Below are positions 27,145 to 36,643 of a DNA stretch of 64,000 bases, piece after piece; position 1 is the first letter of the stretch, and every line of letters starts with the position of its first letter. The stretch lies in NCBI RefSeq assembly GCF_049200465.1, contig NZ_CP120836.1, positions 3,224,001-3,288,000 on the forward strand, read 5' to 3'. The stretch is from Leptothermofonsia sp049200465. GTDB taxonomy: Bacteria; Cyanobacteriota; Cyanobacteriia; Leptolyngbyales; Leptolyngbyaceae. The translations under genes were made by a program, and so were the position numbers. The notes under the pieces were generated by a model. It saw only the letters and a list, made by a program, of their open reading frames with translations. It had not been told where the DNA came from and did not search any database.

Positions 27145-27477
27145 GTGCAAAACACCCGTCTTAACACCTTGTTTGGGGCTACGACTGAGCGGTTAGGAAG
27201 CTGGTTGCGAAATCCCTGGCGAAGACTGTCTGTAATCATTATTAGTGTTCTGCTAGGCAATTTTTTGGGCATCGCGATCGCAGCCATCTCCGGTCAACGG
27301 GGTTCACAGGATGTTGTGATCGCGGTAATTCTGGTTGCCACAGTTGAGTTCATTGATTTAATTACGTATCGAAGTAAGCCTGAAAGGACGCGATCGCTCC
27401 TGATTGAGATCGCCAACGGGTTAAAAATTGGACTAACCTATGCGCTATTTCTGGAAGCGTTTAAGCTTGGCTCATAA
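27145..27477 (+). CDS. ycf20: Ycf20-like DUF565 membrane protein
   Basis: A 110-residue protein that matches Ycf20/DUF565 throughout: TRLNTLF, then NPWRRLSVIIISVLLGNFLG, and a C-terminal GLKIGLTYALFLEAFKLGS. Two hydrophobic segments (about residues 30-52 and 58-76) suggest a membrane protein. The plastid homologue is linked to photoprotection in algae and plants; the cyanobacterial role is unclear. The start is GTG 27145. Short spacers separate it from unrelated neighbours. Downstream, 27513-27530 holds a small GTTTCAATTTTTGAAAC hairpin. Confidence 0.88.
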   Translation: MQNTRLNTLFGATTERLGSWLRNPWRRLSVIIISVLLGNFLGIAIAAISGQRGSQDVVIAVILVATVEFIDLITYRSKPERTRSLLIEIANGLKIGLTYALFLEAFKLGS

Positions 27478-27677
27478 CCAGAGCATTTGAGGAATGGGCC
27501 TATCAAATTTTTGTTTCAATTTTTGAAACGGGAGCCCCAAGGACACTATTTCCAGGGCATCCCCTTAAAGAGCAAATTGCAGCAAAAAATCGTTATAACT
27601 TCTACAGGTATTGGAAATTCCTGAATCGGGATTCTTCGTCTTTATCCTCTTACTCTTATCTCTTACTCTCTACCCTG

Positions 27678-29567
27678 ATGGCTTCTACTCATCTTCTATC
27701 AGTTCAACCGACGGTTGCGACCGTGCGTGCAAAGTTGGAGGATTTGCGATCGCTCCTCACCGCCCACCAGATTGATGCTTACCTGATTCCCTCTGCCGAT
27801 GAGCATTTGAATGAATATTTGCCAGAAGCGAGACAGCGCCGCCCCTGGATCAGTGGCTTTAGTGGTTCGGCTGGAGACCTTCTGGTAGGGCGTCGGCAAG
27901 CATGGTTGTACGTCGATTCCCGCTATTACGAGCAGGCAGAGTTGGAAGTTGATTCCACCCTGATTCAAATTTCAAAAGTGGGGCTGGAAGGGCACAAAAC
28001 TCTGGAGGAAACGCTGGAAGAATTGGGACGAGAAGCCAACCAGCAGGGAAAAGAATTTCGGCTGGGGTTTGATCCCTTCACGCTAGCGGTGAACCAGTAC
28101 CGGGATTTTGAGAAGCGGATTGAGCCCTGTGGTGTAGTTCTGGTGCCCCTGCTGGAAAATTTGGTGGACAAAGTGCGATCGCTCCCTATCTGGGCAGAAA
28201 TTGAGCCCCTTCCAGCGTTTGCTACATCCAAACTGTTCTCCCTGCCTGATACTTTGACGGGGGAATCCATCCAGCAGAAGCTGAAGCGAGTCCGGGAAGA
28301 GATGGAGAAAAAAAATATCCAGATTCTGCCCGTCACCAAACTGGATCAAATTGCCTGGCTGTTTAACCTGCGGGGTTGGGATGTGCCCTACAACCCGGTG
28401 TTTATCGCCTACGCCATCATTACCCTCAACAAAGCGTTGCTATTCACCAATCTGGAACGCATTCAACCTCTCATACGAAGCCATCTTCAATCCAGCGTGA
28501 CACTACTGCCCTATGAAGAGTACGCGGCGACATTGCGATCGCTCCTTTCCCAGACCACGCCTTGCCGGGTATTGCTCGACCCCAAACATAGCACAATGGG
28601 CACCTACACCCTCCTCAAAGACCACCCTAACCGCTGCAAGATCCTGGAAACCAATAACCCGATTGAGGGCATGAAAGCCCGCAAGAATGCAGTTGAGTTA
28701 GCCCAGATGCAGCAGGCAAATCTGAAAGCCAGCCGCGCTAAAACTCTTACCCTGAAGTGGCTATGGGAGCAGGTAGAGCGAGGAAATCCAATCACAGAAG
28801 CAGATGTGGCAGCCACGGTAGAACGATTCTATGCCGCAGAAGAGGGCTTTCAGGGTTTGAGCTTTAATACAATTGCGGGAGCAGGTGCCAATAGTTCAAT
28901 CGTTCACTACGGCACCCCCAATTCAGAGCGAGTATTGAATGCTGGAGAGTTGTTATTGCTAGACTCTGGCGCTCAGTATACTTCTGGTACAACAGATGAC
29001 ACCCGTACTGTAATCATTGGCGATCCCACACCCGCCCAAATCGAACGCTATACAGAAGTTTTGAAAGCTCATATCAACTGTGCCATGCAGCGCTTTCCAA
29101 AGGGTGCGACTGGGGCACAGTTGGATGGAATTGCGCGATCGACCCTCTGGCATGCTGAACTGGACTATGGACACGGTACAGGACATGGGGTTGGCGCATT
29201 CCTTAACGTCCACGAAGGTCCCAATGGCATCAGCAAGCGGGTGAGTGAACCACTGGAACCGGGCATGATCACCAGCATTGAGCCTGGCTTCTACGAACCT
29301 GGTTGGGGTGGCATTCGGATTGAAAACCTCTATGTGGTTAAAGATCTGACCCCACCCCAGGAAGAAGGGGGTGAGCCACCCAAAGTTTGGTACGGGTTTG
29401 AATCATTGACCTACATCCCTTTCGATACGCGACTGATTGATTTACAACAGCTCAATGATCCTCAACGTCAATGGTTAGAAACCTACCATCAAACCGTTGT
29501 CGAAAAGCTATCCCCCCTGCTGAATGAGAAAGAAGTGCGCTGGTTAAAGGACAGATGCGGTTTATGA
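27678..29567 (+). CDS. pepP: Xaa-Pro aminopeptidase (M24B, aminopeptidase P)
   Basis: A 629-residue enzyme that removes N-terminal residues preceding proline. This is the long, three-domain aminopeptidase P form (eukaryote-like APP1 length). Two creatinase-like N-terminal domains occupy about residues 1-330 (DAYLIPSADEHLNEY, LFNLRGWDVPYNPVF). The pita-bread catalytic domain has the five metal ligands: LLDSGAQY and TTDDTRT (two Asp), GTGHGVG (His), SIEPGFY and GIRIENLY (two Glu). A C-terminal dimerisation segment follows. ATG 27678 is the first in frame. Cytosolic peptide turnover is the expected role. Confidence 0.93.
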   Translation: MASTHLLSVQPTVATVRAKLEDLRSLLTAHQIDAYLIPSADEHLNEYLPEARQRRPWISGFSGSAGDLLVGRRQAWLYVDSRYYEQAELEVDSTLIQISKVGLEGHKTLEETLEELGREANQQGKEFRLGFDPFTLAVNQYRDFEKRIEPCGVVLVPLLENLVDKVRSLPIWAEIEPLPAFATSKLFSLPDTLTGESIQQKLKRVREEMEKKNIQILPVTKLDQIAWLFNLRGWDVPYNPVFIAYAIITLNKALLFTNLERIQPLIRSHLQSSVTLLPYEEYAATLRSLLSQTTPCRVLLDPKHSTMGTYTLLKDHPNRCKILETNNPIEGMKARKNAVELAQMQQANLKASRAKTLTLKWLWEQVERGNPITEADVAATVERFYAAEEGFQGLSFNTIAGAGANSSIVHYGTPNSERVLNAGELLLLDSGAQYTSGTTDDTRTVIIGDPTPAQIERYTEVLKAHINCAMQRFPKGATGAQLDGIARSTLWHAELDYGHGTGHGVGAFLNVHEGPNGISKRVSEPLEPGMITSIEPGFYEPGWGGIRIENLYVVKDLTPPQEEGGEPPKVWYGFESLTYIPFDTRLIDLQQLNDPQRQWLETYHQTVVEKLSPLLNEKEVRWLKDRCGL

Positions 29568-29588
29568 AGATAGGCACTTGACACGAAT

Positions 29589-29685
29589 TATAGCTATAGT
29601 CACCAGGCTGAGGACGGGGGGCAGGGGTTCTATGGCTGGGCGAATCCTTAAAACCAGTGTTCTAAGTAACCTGGTGACAGCTATA
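29589..29685. mobile_element. MITE-like element, family A (copy 6)
   Basis: A 97-bp element filling the gap between the convergent pepP and ATPase genes. Left end TATAGCTATAGTCACCAGG; right end, reversed, TATAGCTGTCACCAGG, the best-matched terminal pair of the family. The centre carries GGACGGGGGGCAGGGGTT, a rearranged form of the usual core. Confidence 0.7.
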
Positions 29686-29691
29686 GCTCCA

Positions 29692-32484
29692 TTATCTTCC
29701 ACGGGCGCGGAGGAAAAGCTTTTGAAACTCCACTACCCAAAAGCCAACAGTACTCACTGCCAGACTAATTCCCAGTTCCTGACCCGATAGCTCTTTTGTT
29801 TCAAAAATGCCTTGAAACCAGGGAACATAAATGACTGCCATCTGGAGAGCAAATGTTAACAGGACGGCACCCAGCATCGGTTTGTTTGACAGCAGCCCTT
29901 TCTTCCATAACAAATCGCGCTCAGACCGCATCGCCAGTGCTAAACTCATGCGTGAAAACGCCAGGGTTGAAAATACCATTGTTTGCCAATCAGACCACTC
30001 ATTTGACCAGAAGTAGTAACCCATCAACAGAAATACAATTCCCATTAGTAGCCCAACCCAAATAATATCTCTCCCTACGCCCCGGCTGAATACACTTTCA
30101 TTGGGTGGATAGGGAGGGCGGCGCATCACGTCACTTTCGGCAGGCTCAACGCTGAGTGCCAGTGCCAGCAATCCGTCTGCCAGGAGGTTGATCCAGAGGA
30201 TTTGGGTTGGCTTCAATGGCAGAGGCATGGCGAGTAGCGGCGCGAGTAGCATGATCACGACACCACTGGTGTTGCCAGTCAGGTTATAGCGAATGAATTT
30301 GCGGATGTTGTCGTAAATTACCCGACCTTCTTCGACGGCAGCAACGATGGTGGCAAAGTTGTCGTTCAACAACACCATGTCTGCTGCTTCTTTGGCAACA
30401 TCAGTCCCTGTAATACCCATGGCTACGCCAATATCAGCCTTACTGAGAGCAGGCGCATCGTTGACTCCATCTCCGGTCATTGAGACGATGTGCCCCCGGT
30501 TTTTCAAGGCTTCCACAATCGACAGCTTTTGTTGAGGGGAGACGCGGGCGTAGACCGAAACGCCTTCAACCTGTTGTTCCAGTTCGGGCAAGGAAAGTCT
30601 GTTCAGGTCTTGCCCTGTCAGGTAGCGCCCGTTTTTGGAAATCTCCAGTTCTTCTGCAATGTGCTTTGCCATCAAAGGATGGTCGCCTGTAATCATGACT
30701 GTGCGAATGCCTGCCTGGTTACAGGTCTGAACTGCTGCTTTGGCTTCTGGGCGAGCGGGATCAAGCATTCCTACCAACCCGGCAAAAATCAAGTCCTGCT
30801 CGACATTGATTTCCTTTCCAGGTTCTGGCACTGTTTCCAGAGGGCGGAAGGCAACACCTAAAACGCGGGTACCTGAACTGGCGAGGCGATCGTTGCGATC
30901 GCGAATCTGCTGGTCCCATTCCTCGTTCAGGGGTTCTGTTTTGTCATCCAGCCAGACGTGGCTGCAAATTTGCAACAGCCCATCCACCGATCCTTTGGTA
31001 AAGGCAACGTAGGGGGTATCTGGCAGTGTTGGGACAGGCGGCAGGAGTTGTGAAGAAGGGTTGTCATACTTCCACCGATCGCCTTCCCGCTCAATCTGGT
31101 GGATGGTGGTCATCCGCTTGCGATCGGAGTCAAAGGGAGCCTCTGCCCGTCGGGGAAACAGATCTTCCAGTTCGTCTTTGTCCAATCCAAGGCGATCGGC
31201 TGCGACTACCAGGGCAATCTCTGTTGGATCCCCCATGGCTTTGGGAACCTCCGAGTCAGGTCTATCTTCGGCAGCTTCCACCTCGTCATCGTCCGGTACC
31301 AGGGCATTATTACAGAGGGCACTACCTATCAGTGTGAAGGCCATGGGAGGGGGTAGGACTGTTCCCTCACCGGGCGTGAAAATCGACTTTTTGCCATCCA
31401 GTCGGGATGTAATTTCGGCAAAGGTTTCTCGCAAATCAACTCGCTGGCCTGCAAGGGACAGAATGGTGACGGTCATCCGATTTTCGGTCAAAGTGCCCGT
31501 TTTGTCAGAACAAATGGTGGTGACAGAGCCCAGAGTTTCAACGGCAGGCAGTTTGCGGATCAATACTTTACGCTTCAACATCCGCCGGGAACCCAATGCC
31601 AGCGCGATCGTGACAACGGCAGGCAACCCCTCCGGGATGATAGCAACCGCTAGGCTAACCGCTGTGAGAAACATGTCTTCAAAGCGTTCACCACGCACAA
31701 TACCAAAGGCAAAAATCACCGCGACAAGGGCCAGTGCCATTAATGCCAGACGGCGTCCCAGTTGATCCAGGCGACGTTGCAGGGGGGTCTGCTCTTGCTC
31801 AACGGATTGCATCGAGTCAGCAATTTTGCCCAACTCAGTGCTCATCCCTGTTTCGGTGACGACTGCCCGCCCCCGCCCATAGGTAATGATGGTCCCCATA
31901 AACACCATATTGGTGCGATCGCCCAGAGGCAGACTTTCTCCAGCAATAGGGGCGGTACTTTTCTCAACCGACTCCGACTCGCCAGTAAAAGCAGATTCTT
32001 GAGTTCGTAAATTGGTACTTTCCAGCAACCGGGCATCGGCGGGCACCTGATCACCATCCTCAAGTTGAATAATGTCTCCCGGCACCAGTTCGCTTGCCAC
32101 CACCTGTTGCCATTCGCCCTCCCGCCAGACACGGGCTTTGGGCACGGCCATTTTTCTGAGCGCGGCAAACTCTTTGCCAGCCCGGTACTCCTGGGTAAAA
32201 CCAAGCACGCCATTGAAAACCACGATCGCCATAATTGCCGCCGCGTCTTTAAGGTCACCCCAAATGGCAGAAACGACAGCCGCCGCGATCAACACCAACA
32301 CAGTTGTTGCGGTAAACTGCTCCCATAGCATTAGCCAGGGACTTTTCGGCGGGCGCTCCCTCAACTCGTTCTTGCCATACTGCGACAGCCGTTGCTCAGC
32401 TTCTGCAAAACTTAACCCGGTGTCTTGGTTCGTTCCCAGTTGACGCAGAACTTCAGCAGCTTCAAGGCGGTACCAGTTATTCAT
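29692..32484 (-). CDS. P2-type cation-transporting ATPase (Ca2+/cation, PacL/Pma1-like)
   Basis: About 930 residues, ten predicted transmembrane helices. All P-type landmarks are present: TGES (actuator), IIPEGLP in M4, SDKTGTLTENRM (phosphorylated Asp), MITGDHPLMAKHIAEEL and MTGDGVNDAPALSKADIG (hinge). M4 PEGLP and the M6 WINLLADGLL block keep the Glu, Asn and Asp that bind cations in Ca2+ pumps, so P2A-type calcium transport is likely, although cyanobacterial relatives are also annotated as Na+ or general cation pumps. The annotated start ATG 32484 (MNNWYR) is preferred over GTG 32517. It converges on pepP with a repeat between them. Confidence 0.9.
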   Translation of the reverse strand: MNNWYRLEAAEVLRQLGTNQDTGLSFAEAEQRLSQYGKNELRERPPKSPWLMLWEQFTATTVLVLIAAAVVSAIWGDLKDAAAIMAIVVFNGVLGFTQEYRAGKEFAALRKMAVPKARVWREGEWQQVVASELVPGDIIQLEDGDQVPADARLLESTNLRTQESAFTGESESVEKSTAPIAGESLPLGDRTNMVFMGTIITYGRGRAVVTETGMSTELGKIADSMQSVEQEQTPLQRRLDQLGRRLALMALALVAVIFAFGIVRGERFEDMFLTAVSLAVAIIPEGLPAVVTIALALGSRRMLKRKVLIRKLPAVETLGSVTTICSDKTGTLTENRMTVTILSLAGQRVDLRETFAEITSRLDGKKSIFTPGEGTVLPPPMAFTLIGSALCNNALVPDDDEVEAAEDRPDSEVPKAMGDPTEIALVVAADRLGLDKDELEDLFPRRAEAPFDSDRKRMTTIHQIEREGDRWKYDNPSSQLLPPVPTLPDTPYVAFTKGSVDGLLQICSHVWLDDKTEPLNEEWDQQIRDRNDRLASSGTRVLGVAFRPLETVPEPGKEINVEQDLIFAGLVGMLDPARPEAKAAVQTCNQAGIRTVMITGDHPLMAKHIAEELEISKNGRYLTGQDLNRLSLPELEQQVEGVSVYARVSPQQKLSIVEALKNRGHIVSMTGDGVNDAPALSKADIGVAMGITGTDVAKEAADMVLLNDNFATIVAAVEEGRVIYDNIRKFIRYNLTGNTSGVVIMLLAPLLAMPLPLKPTQILWINLLADGLLALALSVEPAESDVMRRPPYPPNESVFSRGVGRDIIWVGLLMGIVFLLMGYYFWSNEWSDWQTMVFSTLAFSRMSLALAMRSERDLLWKKGLLSNKPMLGAVLLTFALQMAVIYVPWFQGIFETKELSGQELGISLAVSTVGFWVVEFQKLFLRARGR

Positions 32485-32787
32485 GAGAAGGGGGGGGCGA
32501 TCGCTCAAATCAGTCACAAAGATTAAACCATACCAGATTCAACTAGTAATTGGCTGTTAGTTGTTGAAGGGAGATGGGGTGGATGAGTCTCCCCGTCTCC
32601 CAGCTCCTCATCCCCCCATCTAACTCCTGGCTTCCCTTCTCCTCCCATCCTTCCCAATCCTTAAAAGAGACTAAGAGGCGTGGAAAGCCAGGATTTGTGG
32701 CGATACCCTTTAGGTAGTTCTGGCAGAAAATATCTCGGCTCTACGCTTACCTCTCCAATAGATTCGATTTTGATAGGAGTATTAGCG

Positions 32788-33837
32788 ATGTCCACTTTAA
32801 AGATTGGTATTAACGGATTTGGTCGGATCGGACGCCTGGTGATGCGTGCCGGGATTACCCACCCCGATATTGAATTTGTTGGAATTAACGACCTGGTACC
32901 ACCGGACAACCTCGCCTATCTCTTCAAGTACGACTCGACTCACGGTATGTACAAAGGCTCTGTTGATACCCGCGAAGACGGGATGGTGGTGGATGGGCGG
33001 TTTATTCCCTGCATGTCTGTCAAAAACCCGGCAGAACTACCCTGGGGCAAGCTGGGCGTTGATTATGTAGTTGAATCAACAGGTCTATTCACGGGCTACG
33101 AAGGGGCAGAAAATCACCTCAAGGCAGGCGCAAAACGGGTGGTAATCTCAGCTCCTACCAAAGATCCAGACAAGGTTCGCACCTTTGTTATGGGGGTCAA
33201 CCATCATGAGTATGATCCCGCAAAGGATGTGATTGTTTCTAATGCAAGCTGTACCACCAATTGCCTTGCACCCGTCGCAAAAGTACTCCATTCAACCTTT
33301 GGTATTGCCGAAGGACTGATGACCACAGTTCACGCGATGACTGCCACTCAACCCACCGTTGACGGCCCCAGCAAAAAAGACTGGCGAGGTGGGCGCGGCG
33401 CTGTGCAAAATATTATTCCTTCTTCTACAGGGGCAGCAAAAGCGGTTGCTCTGGTGTTACCAGAACTGAAAGGTAAACTCACAGGCATGGCATTCCGGGT
33501 TGGAACACCAGATGTATCGGTGGTAGACCTGACCTTTAAGACAGTCAAATCCACTAGCTATCAAGAAATTTGTGCTGCAATGAAGGATGCTTCAGAAGGT
33601 GATCTCTCTGGCATTTTGGGCTACACCGATGAAGAAGTGGTATCGATGGATTTCCGCACAGACCCGCGTTCCAGCATTTTTGATGCCAAAGCCGGGATTG
33701 AGCTAAATTCAAACTTCTTTAAGGTGGTCTCCTGGTATGACAATGAGTGGGGTTATTCCTGCCGGGTGATTGATCTACTGTTAGAGATGGCAAAGAAAGA
33801 CGGAATTTCGGAGAAAGCACTGGCAGCGACTCGATAA
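32788..33837 (+). CDS. gap1: Glyceraldehyde-3-phosphate dehydrogenase, NAD-type
   Basis: 349 residues, phosphorylating GAPDH. The NAD-binding GINGFGRIGR and the catalytic Cys in SNASCTTNC are intact, with HAMTATQ, KDWRGGRGA and SWYDNEWGYS later. The sequence, including LVPPDNLAYLFKYDSTHG and NPAELPWG, follows cyanobacterial Gap1, the NAD-specific glycolytic enzyme, rather than the Calvin-cycle Gap2. ATG 32788 has an AGGAG ribosome site 6-7 bases upstream; the longer frame from 32680 adds unrelated spacer. The 300-bp upstream region has pyrimidine-rich spacer but no gene. Confidence 0.93.
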   Translation: MSTLKIGINGFGRIGRLVMRAGITHPDIEFVGINDLVPPDNLAYLFKYDSTHGMYKGSVDTREDGMVVDGRFIPCMSVKNPAELPWGKLGVDYVVESTGLFTGYEGAENHLKAGAKRVVISAPTKDPDKVRTFVMGVNHHEYDPAKDVIVSNASCTTNCLAPVAKVLHSTFGIAEGLMTTVHAMTATQPTVDGPSKKDWRGGRGAVQNIIPSSTGAAKAVALVLPELKGKLTGMAFRVGTPDVSVVDLTFKTVKSTSYQEICAAMKDASEGDLSGILGYTDEEVVSMDFRTDPRSSIFDAKAGIELNSNFFKVVSWYDNEWGYSCRVIDLLLEMAKKDGISEKALAATR

Positions 33838-33993
33838 GCTCAGGTATATATCACAACCCCTTCCGACGCTAACCAAACAGATTGACGTTCAAAAGTACCG
33901 TTTCTCCCTTGTTGAAATGAAACAGAGGGAGATCGAGACAGGGATTATAGTTAGGATTTTCCAGGGCAGCTTCTGCTCGCTTGCGTTCTGTTA

Positions 33994-34108
33994 TATAGCT
34001 CTACGCAGGTGCGTTAGGACATTGGAATTAGAGAGGGAGTGGAGGCTTCGCCTCCAGCCAGAGGTTCCACCCTTGCACCCCGTCTTAACCACAATGACTA
34101 CCGCTATA
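33994..34108. mobile_element. MITE-like element, family A (copy 2)
   Basis: About 115 bp, starting TATAGCTCTACGCAGGTGC and ending GACTACCGCTATA. Closely related to copies 1 and 3, with GGCTTCGCC in a short central hairpin. It abuts the PAS remnant and has probably cut it. Confidence 0.75.
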
Positions 34109-34344
34109 TCCCGTAAAAGCCACTGTAAATGAAGCACTTCCCCTTTCTGCTTTCGAATTACATTAGTCGTTAGAGCGGCATAGAAGAAGCTATTCGGGCG
34201 GTTTTGAAGACGAACCGAGAATTCAACCCGGTTTTGCTGATTCATCTGGGACCATTTTGTCTCAAACGTTGGCAGATCTTCAGGGCAAACAAAATTGGGA
34301 TAGTGCGTCAGATTAATGTGGGATATATAGTAATGTCGTGCCAA
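34109..34344 (-). pseudogene. PAS-domain fragment of a lost signalling protein
   Basis: About 80 codons on the minus strand read like the second half of a PAS domain: CPEDLPTFETKW, VEFSVRLQNRP, then VLHLQWLLRDI, where a response-regulator or histidine-kinase PAS often ends in LQWLLRDIT. The frame then runs into the family A element at 34108. No kinase, receiver or N-terminal remainder is visible, so this is a remnant truncated on both sides. Nothing supportable in 34345-34574. Confidence 0.6.
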
Positions 34345-34574
34345 TTCCCAAATCGGGTTGTCAATCCCGCCCGCTGAGCAGCGTTGGTTTTGAAGTGGCT
34401 ATGCTGCCAAATCCAGTTGAAATAACTCACGCCTAACCGTATGGTTACTTTAGTTTGTTCCCAGACCTTGCTAAACTTAAGCTAAACTTAGTCTGTCGTC
34501 GATGCCATTGTCCGGTTTGTTGTCTTAACGTTCCATTTGTCCGCTCTAACCGCTGTGTTTTATCTTTGCCAATA

Positions 34575-34684
34575 TATAACTTTACGCGGGTGCGTTAGGA
34601 CATTGGAATTAGAGAGGAGTGGGGCTTCGCCCCAGCTAGGTGGAACCCCTGCACCCCGTCCTAACCATAATGACTACCGCTATA
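34575..34684. mobile_element. MITE-like element, family A (copy 3)
   Basis: About 110 bp, starting TATAACTTTACGCGGGTG and ending GACTACCGCTATA. Only 466 bp from copy 2 in the same orientation. It adjoins the 3' end of the IS1-type remnant. Confidence 0.75.
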
Positions 34685-35287
34685 ATGGCCGATCTCTGAC
34701 GGTAAAACTCGTTCGTATCTGCCCCAATCATCGGTGTTGAATTGTTTGCAATCCGTTTTTCCTTCAGTGTTCACAACTAACTGCTCAATGAATTCATCGG
34801 TGTGTTTACCCACGCAGGCGGTGAGCATCAAGCTGCTAGATTGAGCAAGGCTCAACCCAATCCAACTGTCTCCCCGTTTCAATTCCTCGCTAGCGCATTG
34901 CTTCTGTTGTTTGAGACGAATGACCACATCTCATCGGCACAAACTTCTTCCGTCTTGACGGATTGAACCTCCTGGTTATGCACCAATTGTGCTTTTTGGC
35001 TGGCAGAGCGCACGATGCTAACGACGGTATTGTAGGCAAGTCCACTAGGCAAGTCCATTGGTGCGACTGATGCCTCGTAAACTACTGCCCTCACTATGCA
35101 TTTGCAGAACCTGGCGAATCTGTTCAGGACTGACATGGCGACGGTAGTAGAGACTGTCAAACCCCTCACAAAAGGTTTGGCGGCAAGCAGGACCAAGATA
35201 CCGTTGATGACCATTGGGCATCTTGCCATGTTTATGAGCTTTACTATGACCGCATAGAGGGCATTCCATCGCTTTGCTTCTAGTCAA
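34685..35287 (-). pseudogene. IS1-family transposase remnant
   Basis: Three minus-strand reading frames together rebuild most of an IS1-type transposase. First, a zinc-ribbon start (MECPLCGHSKAHKHG) and a helix-turn-helix (SPEQIRQVLQMHSEGSSLRGI). Then, after a frameshift near 35045, GLAYNTVVSIVRSA and an acidic CADEMWSFV. After another shift near 34900, KQCASEELKRGDSWIGLS and the C-terminal DDWGRYERV region. At least two frameshifts, and the 3' end meets a family A element. The element is inactive. It has probably truncated the lyase-like gene at 35316. Confidence 0.75.
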
Positions 35288-35315
35288 GGTTCTTTTCTAC
35301 TCTACCAATCCCACA

Positions 35316-35657
35316 TTAACCTGACGCACAACCGAGCAGTCCATCGTGATAACCCATCAGCATTTTGCCTTCACTCAATGCCTGTCCTGTAAGAACATCA
35401 TGACTTTTCCACTCTACCTGCATCAAGTGGGGAAAAGTGTTGCTATCAAGGTTGTGCAATTCAGCCAGAAAAGCTTGCTCGGTTTCATTGAAAGTAACCG
35501 TAAACAGGCTCGAAACCTGAACAACTTTACCAGTTTTTACAGATTCATAAACTCGATTGCTTTGCCAGGTTCCTACAGCCTGCTGCATCAAGTTATGAAA
35601 GTGATTATTTTGATGCTTGAGCGAATCAGATGTGGGTTCAGTTAAGAGTAAAGTCAT
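35316..35657 (-). pseudogene. Truncated lipocalin-like gene, possibly a phycobiliprotein lyase (CpcS/CpeS-type)
   Basis: From ATG 35657 (MTLLLTEPTSDSL) about 113 residues are left: AVGTWQSNRVYESVKTG, VSSLFTVTF, LMQVEWKSHDV, GKMLMGYHDGLLG. The order of strands, and GTW followed by an R-x-Y pattern, recall the lipocalin fold of CpcS/CpeS chromophore lyases, but the match is weak. The reading stops abruptly at CASG*, about 30 bp from the IS1-type remnant, so the C-terminal half of the barrel is missing. It may encode a short protein but is more likely a broken gene. Confidence 0.35.
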
Positions 35658-35833
35658 GGGATTGACCTCAATGGTAGAGAGAGGAGCGGGTGGATGGGTG
35701 GACGGATAAAGGGGAGGGGGTGATCCCACCCATTTACTCATCCGCTTCTTTCTTCTTCTACTTATTCAGAGCTACTGATCTCTAATTTGAAGTACGCTTA
35801 CTCAATCTGCCATTACCTCCAGGGGGTATTTTT

Positions 35834-36643
35834 TTATTTAGGTGGGTTTACATGGGTAGATTCAAAGATGCGATCGGCGCTGGTGGTGACAAACCCCTGA
35901 TAGAGCTTGCCATCAGCAATCGGATAGCGGCAGGCAAACTCGTAATAACAGGTTGGAATTGAGTGTATTTCTCCATCTGCAAACTCAACTGGGAGTTGAT
36001 CAGCCAGAGTAGAAGCCTGCTCTAGCAGGACTGCCGGAGAGCCTTTAATTCGTCCACCTGCTTCATTAAGTGGAATCCCCAGCTCGTCAATGATCTGTAA
36101 GACAGATTCCAACGTTGAAACCTGCCGCAGATGATTCACGCTGAGTGTAAAGTGGTTGGCGTGCAAACCTAAAGCAGCTACCCAGGCAGCATATTCACTC
36201 TCTTGTAGCAGGGTCTGGTAGTCACTCCAGGAAATTGGTTGCCACAAACGCCCAGCCCAAAATATGGCAATATTGTTGACCTGTTCCGGGTTGGACTGGA
36301 GACAAATTTGCTGAAGGATGGATTGTGATGCTGGGGCCAGTGCTGCACAGTCCAGTTCGCTTAGGAAGATGCGGGGGAGAGTTTCATCTGGTGGTATATA
36401 GCTCCAGGCATCAAATTTTTTGTCTGGAAACTGATAGGGTTCAAATTGTTGATAGTCCACAGCCAATAGATGAGGTTCCAAGGCAGCCAAGGAAATGGGT
36501 TCCAGATTAAGAGTGCGAATTGTGACATGATCGTTGACGATGGGTTCGCCGCGATCGCGAAATACCTGTTGAATTCGTGCTGCTTGGGGTGCCAGCTGAA
36601 CATAGTCTTGCCAGAGATGGCTGAAAAAAGTGGCTGGATTCAT
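35834..36643 (-). CDS. DUF1338 protein, 2-oxoadipate dioxygenase/decarboxylase family
   Basis: 269 residues. DUF1338 members include HglS/YdcJ, non-haem Fe(II) enzymes shown to convert 2-oxoadipate into D-2-hydroxyglutarate during lysine breakdown. The first metal histidine is in NDHVTIRTL and a second in LHANHFTLSVN; the acidic ligand lies in the C-terminal part (TCYYEFACRY). The middle has FDAWSYIPPDETLPRIFLSEL. ATG 36643 is the first in frame. It is transcribed away from the amino-acid metabolism gene set beginning at 37618 and may supply an oxo-acid step to it, but sequence alone cannot fix the substrate. Confidence 0.8.
   Translation of the reverse strand: MNPATFFSHLWQDYVQLAPQAARIQQVFRDRGEPIVNDHVTIRTLNLEPISLAALEPHLLAVDYQQFEPYQFPDKKFDAWSYIPPDETLPRIFLSELDCAALAPASQSILQQICLQSNPEQVNNIAIFWAGRLWQPISWSDYQTLLQESEYAAWVAALGLHANHFTLSVNHLRQVSTLESVLQIIDELGIPLNEAGGRIKGSPAVLLEQASTLADQLPVEFADGEIHSIPTCYYEFACRYPIADGKLYQGFVTTSADRIFESTHVNPPK

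Noticed and set aside
31061..31765. 234-residue plus-strand ORF opposite the P-type ATPase
   Set aside because: Serine/arginine-rich composition typical of a shadow frame; the minus-strand ATPase has every P-type motif there.
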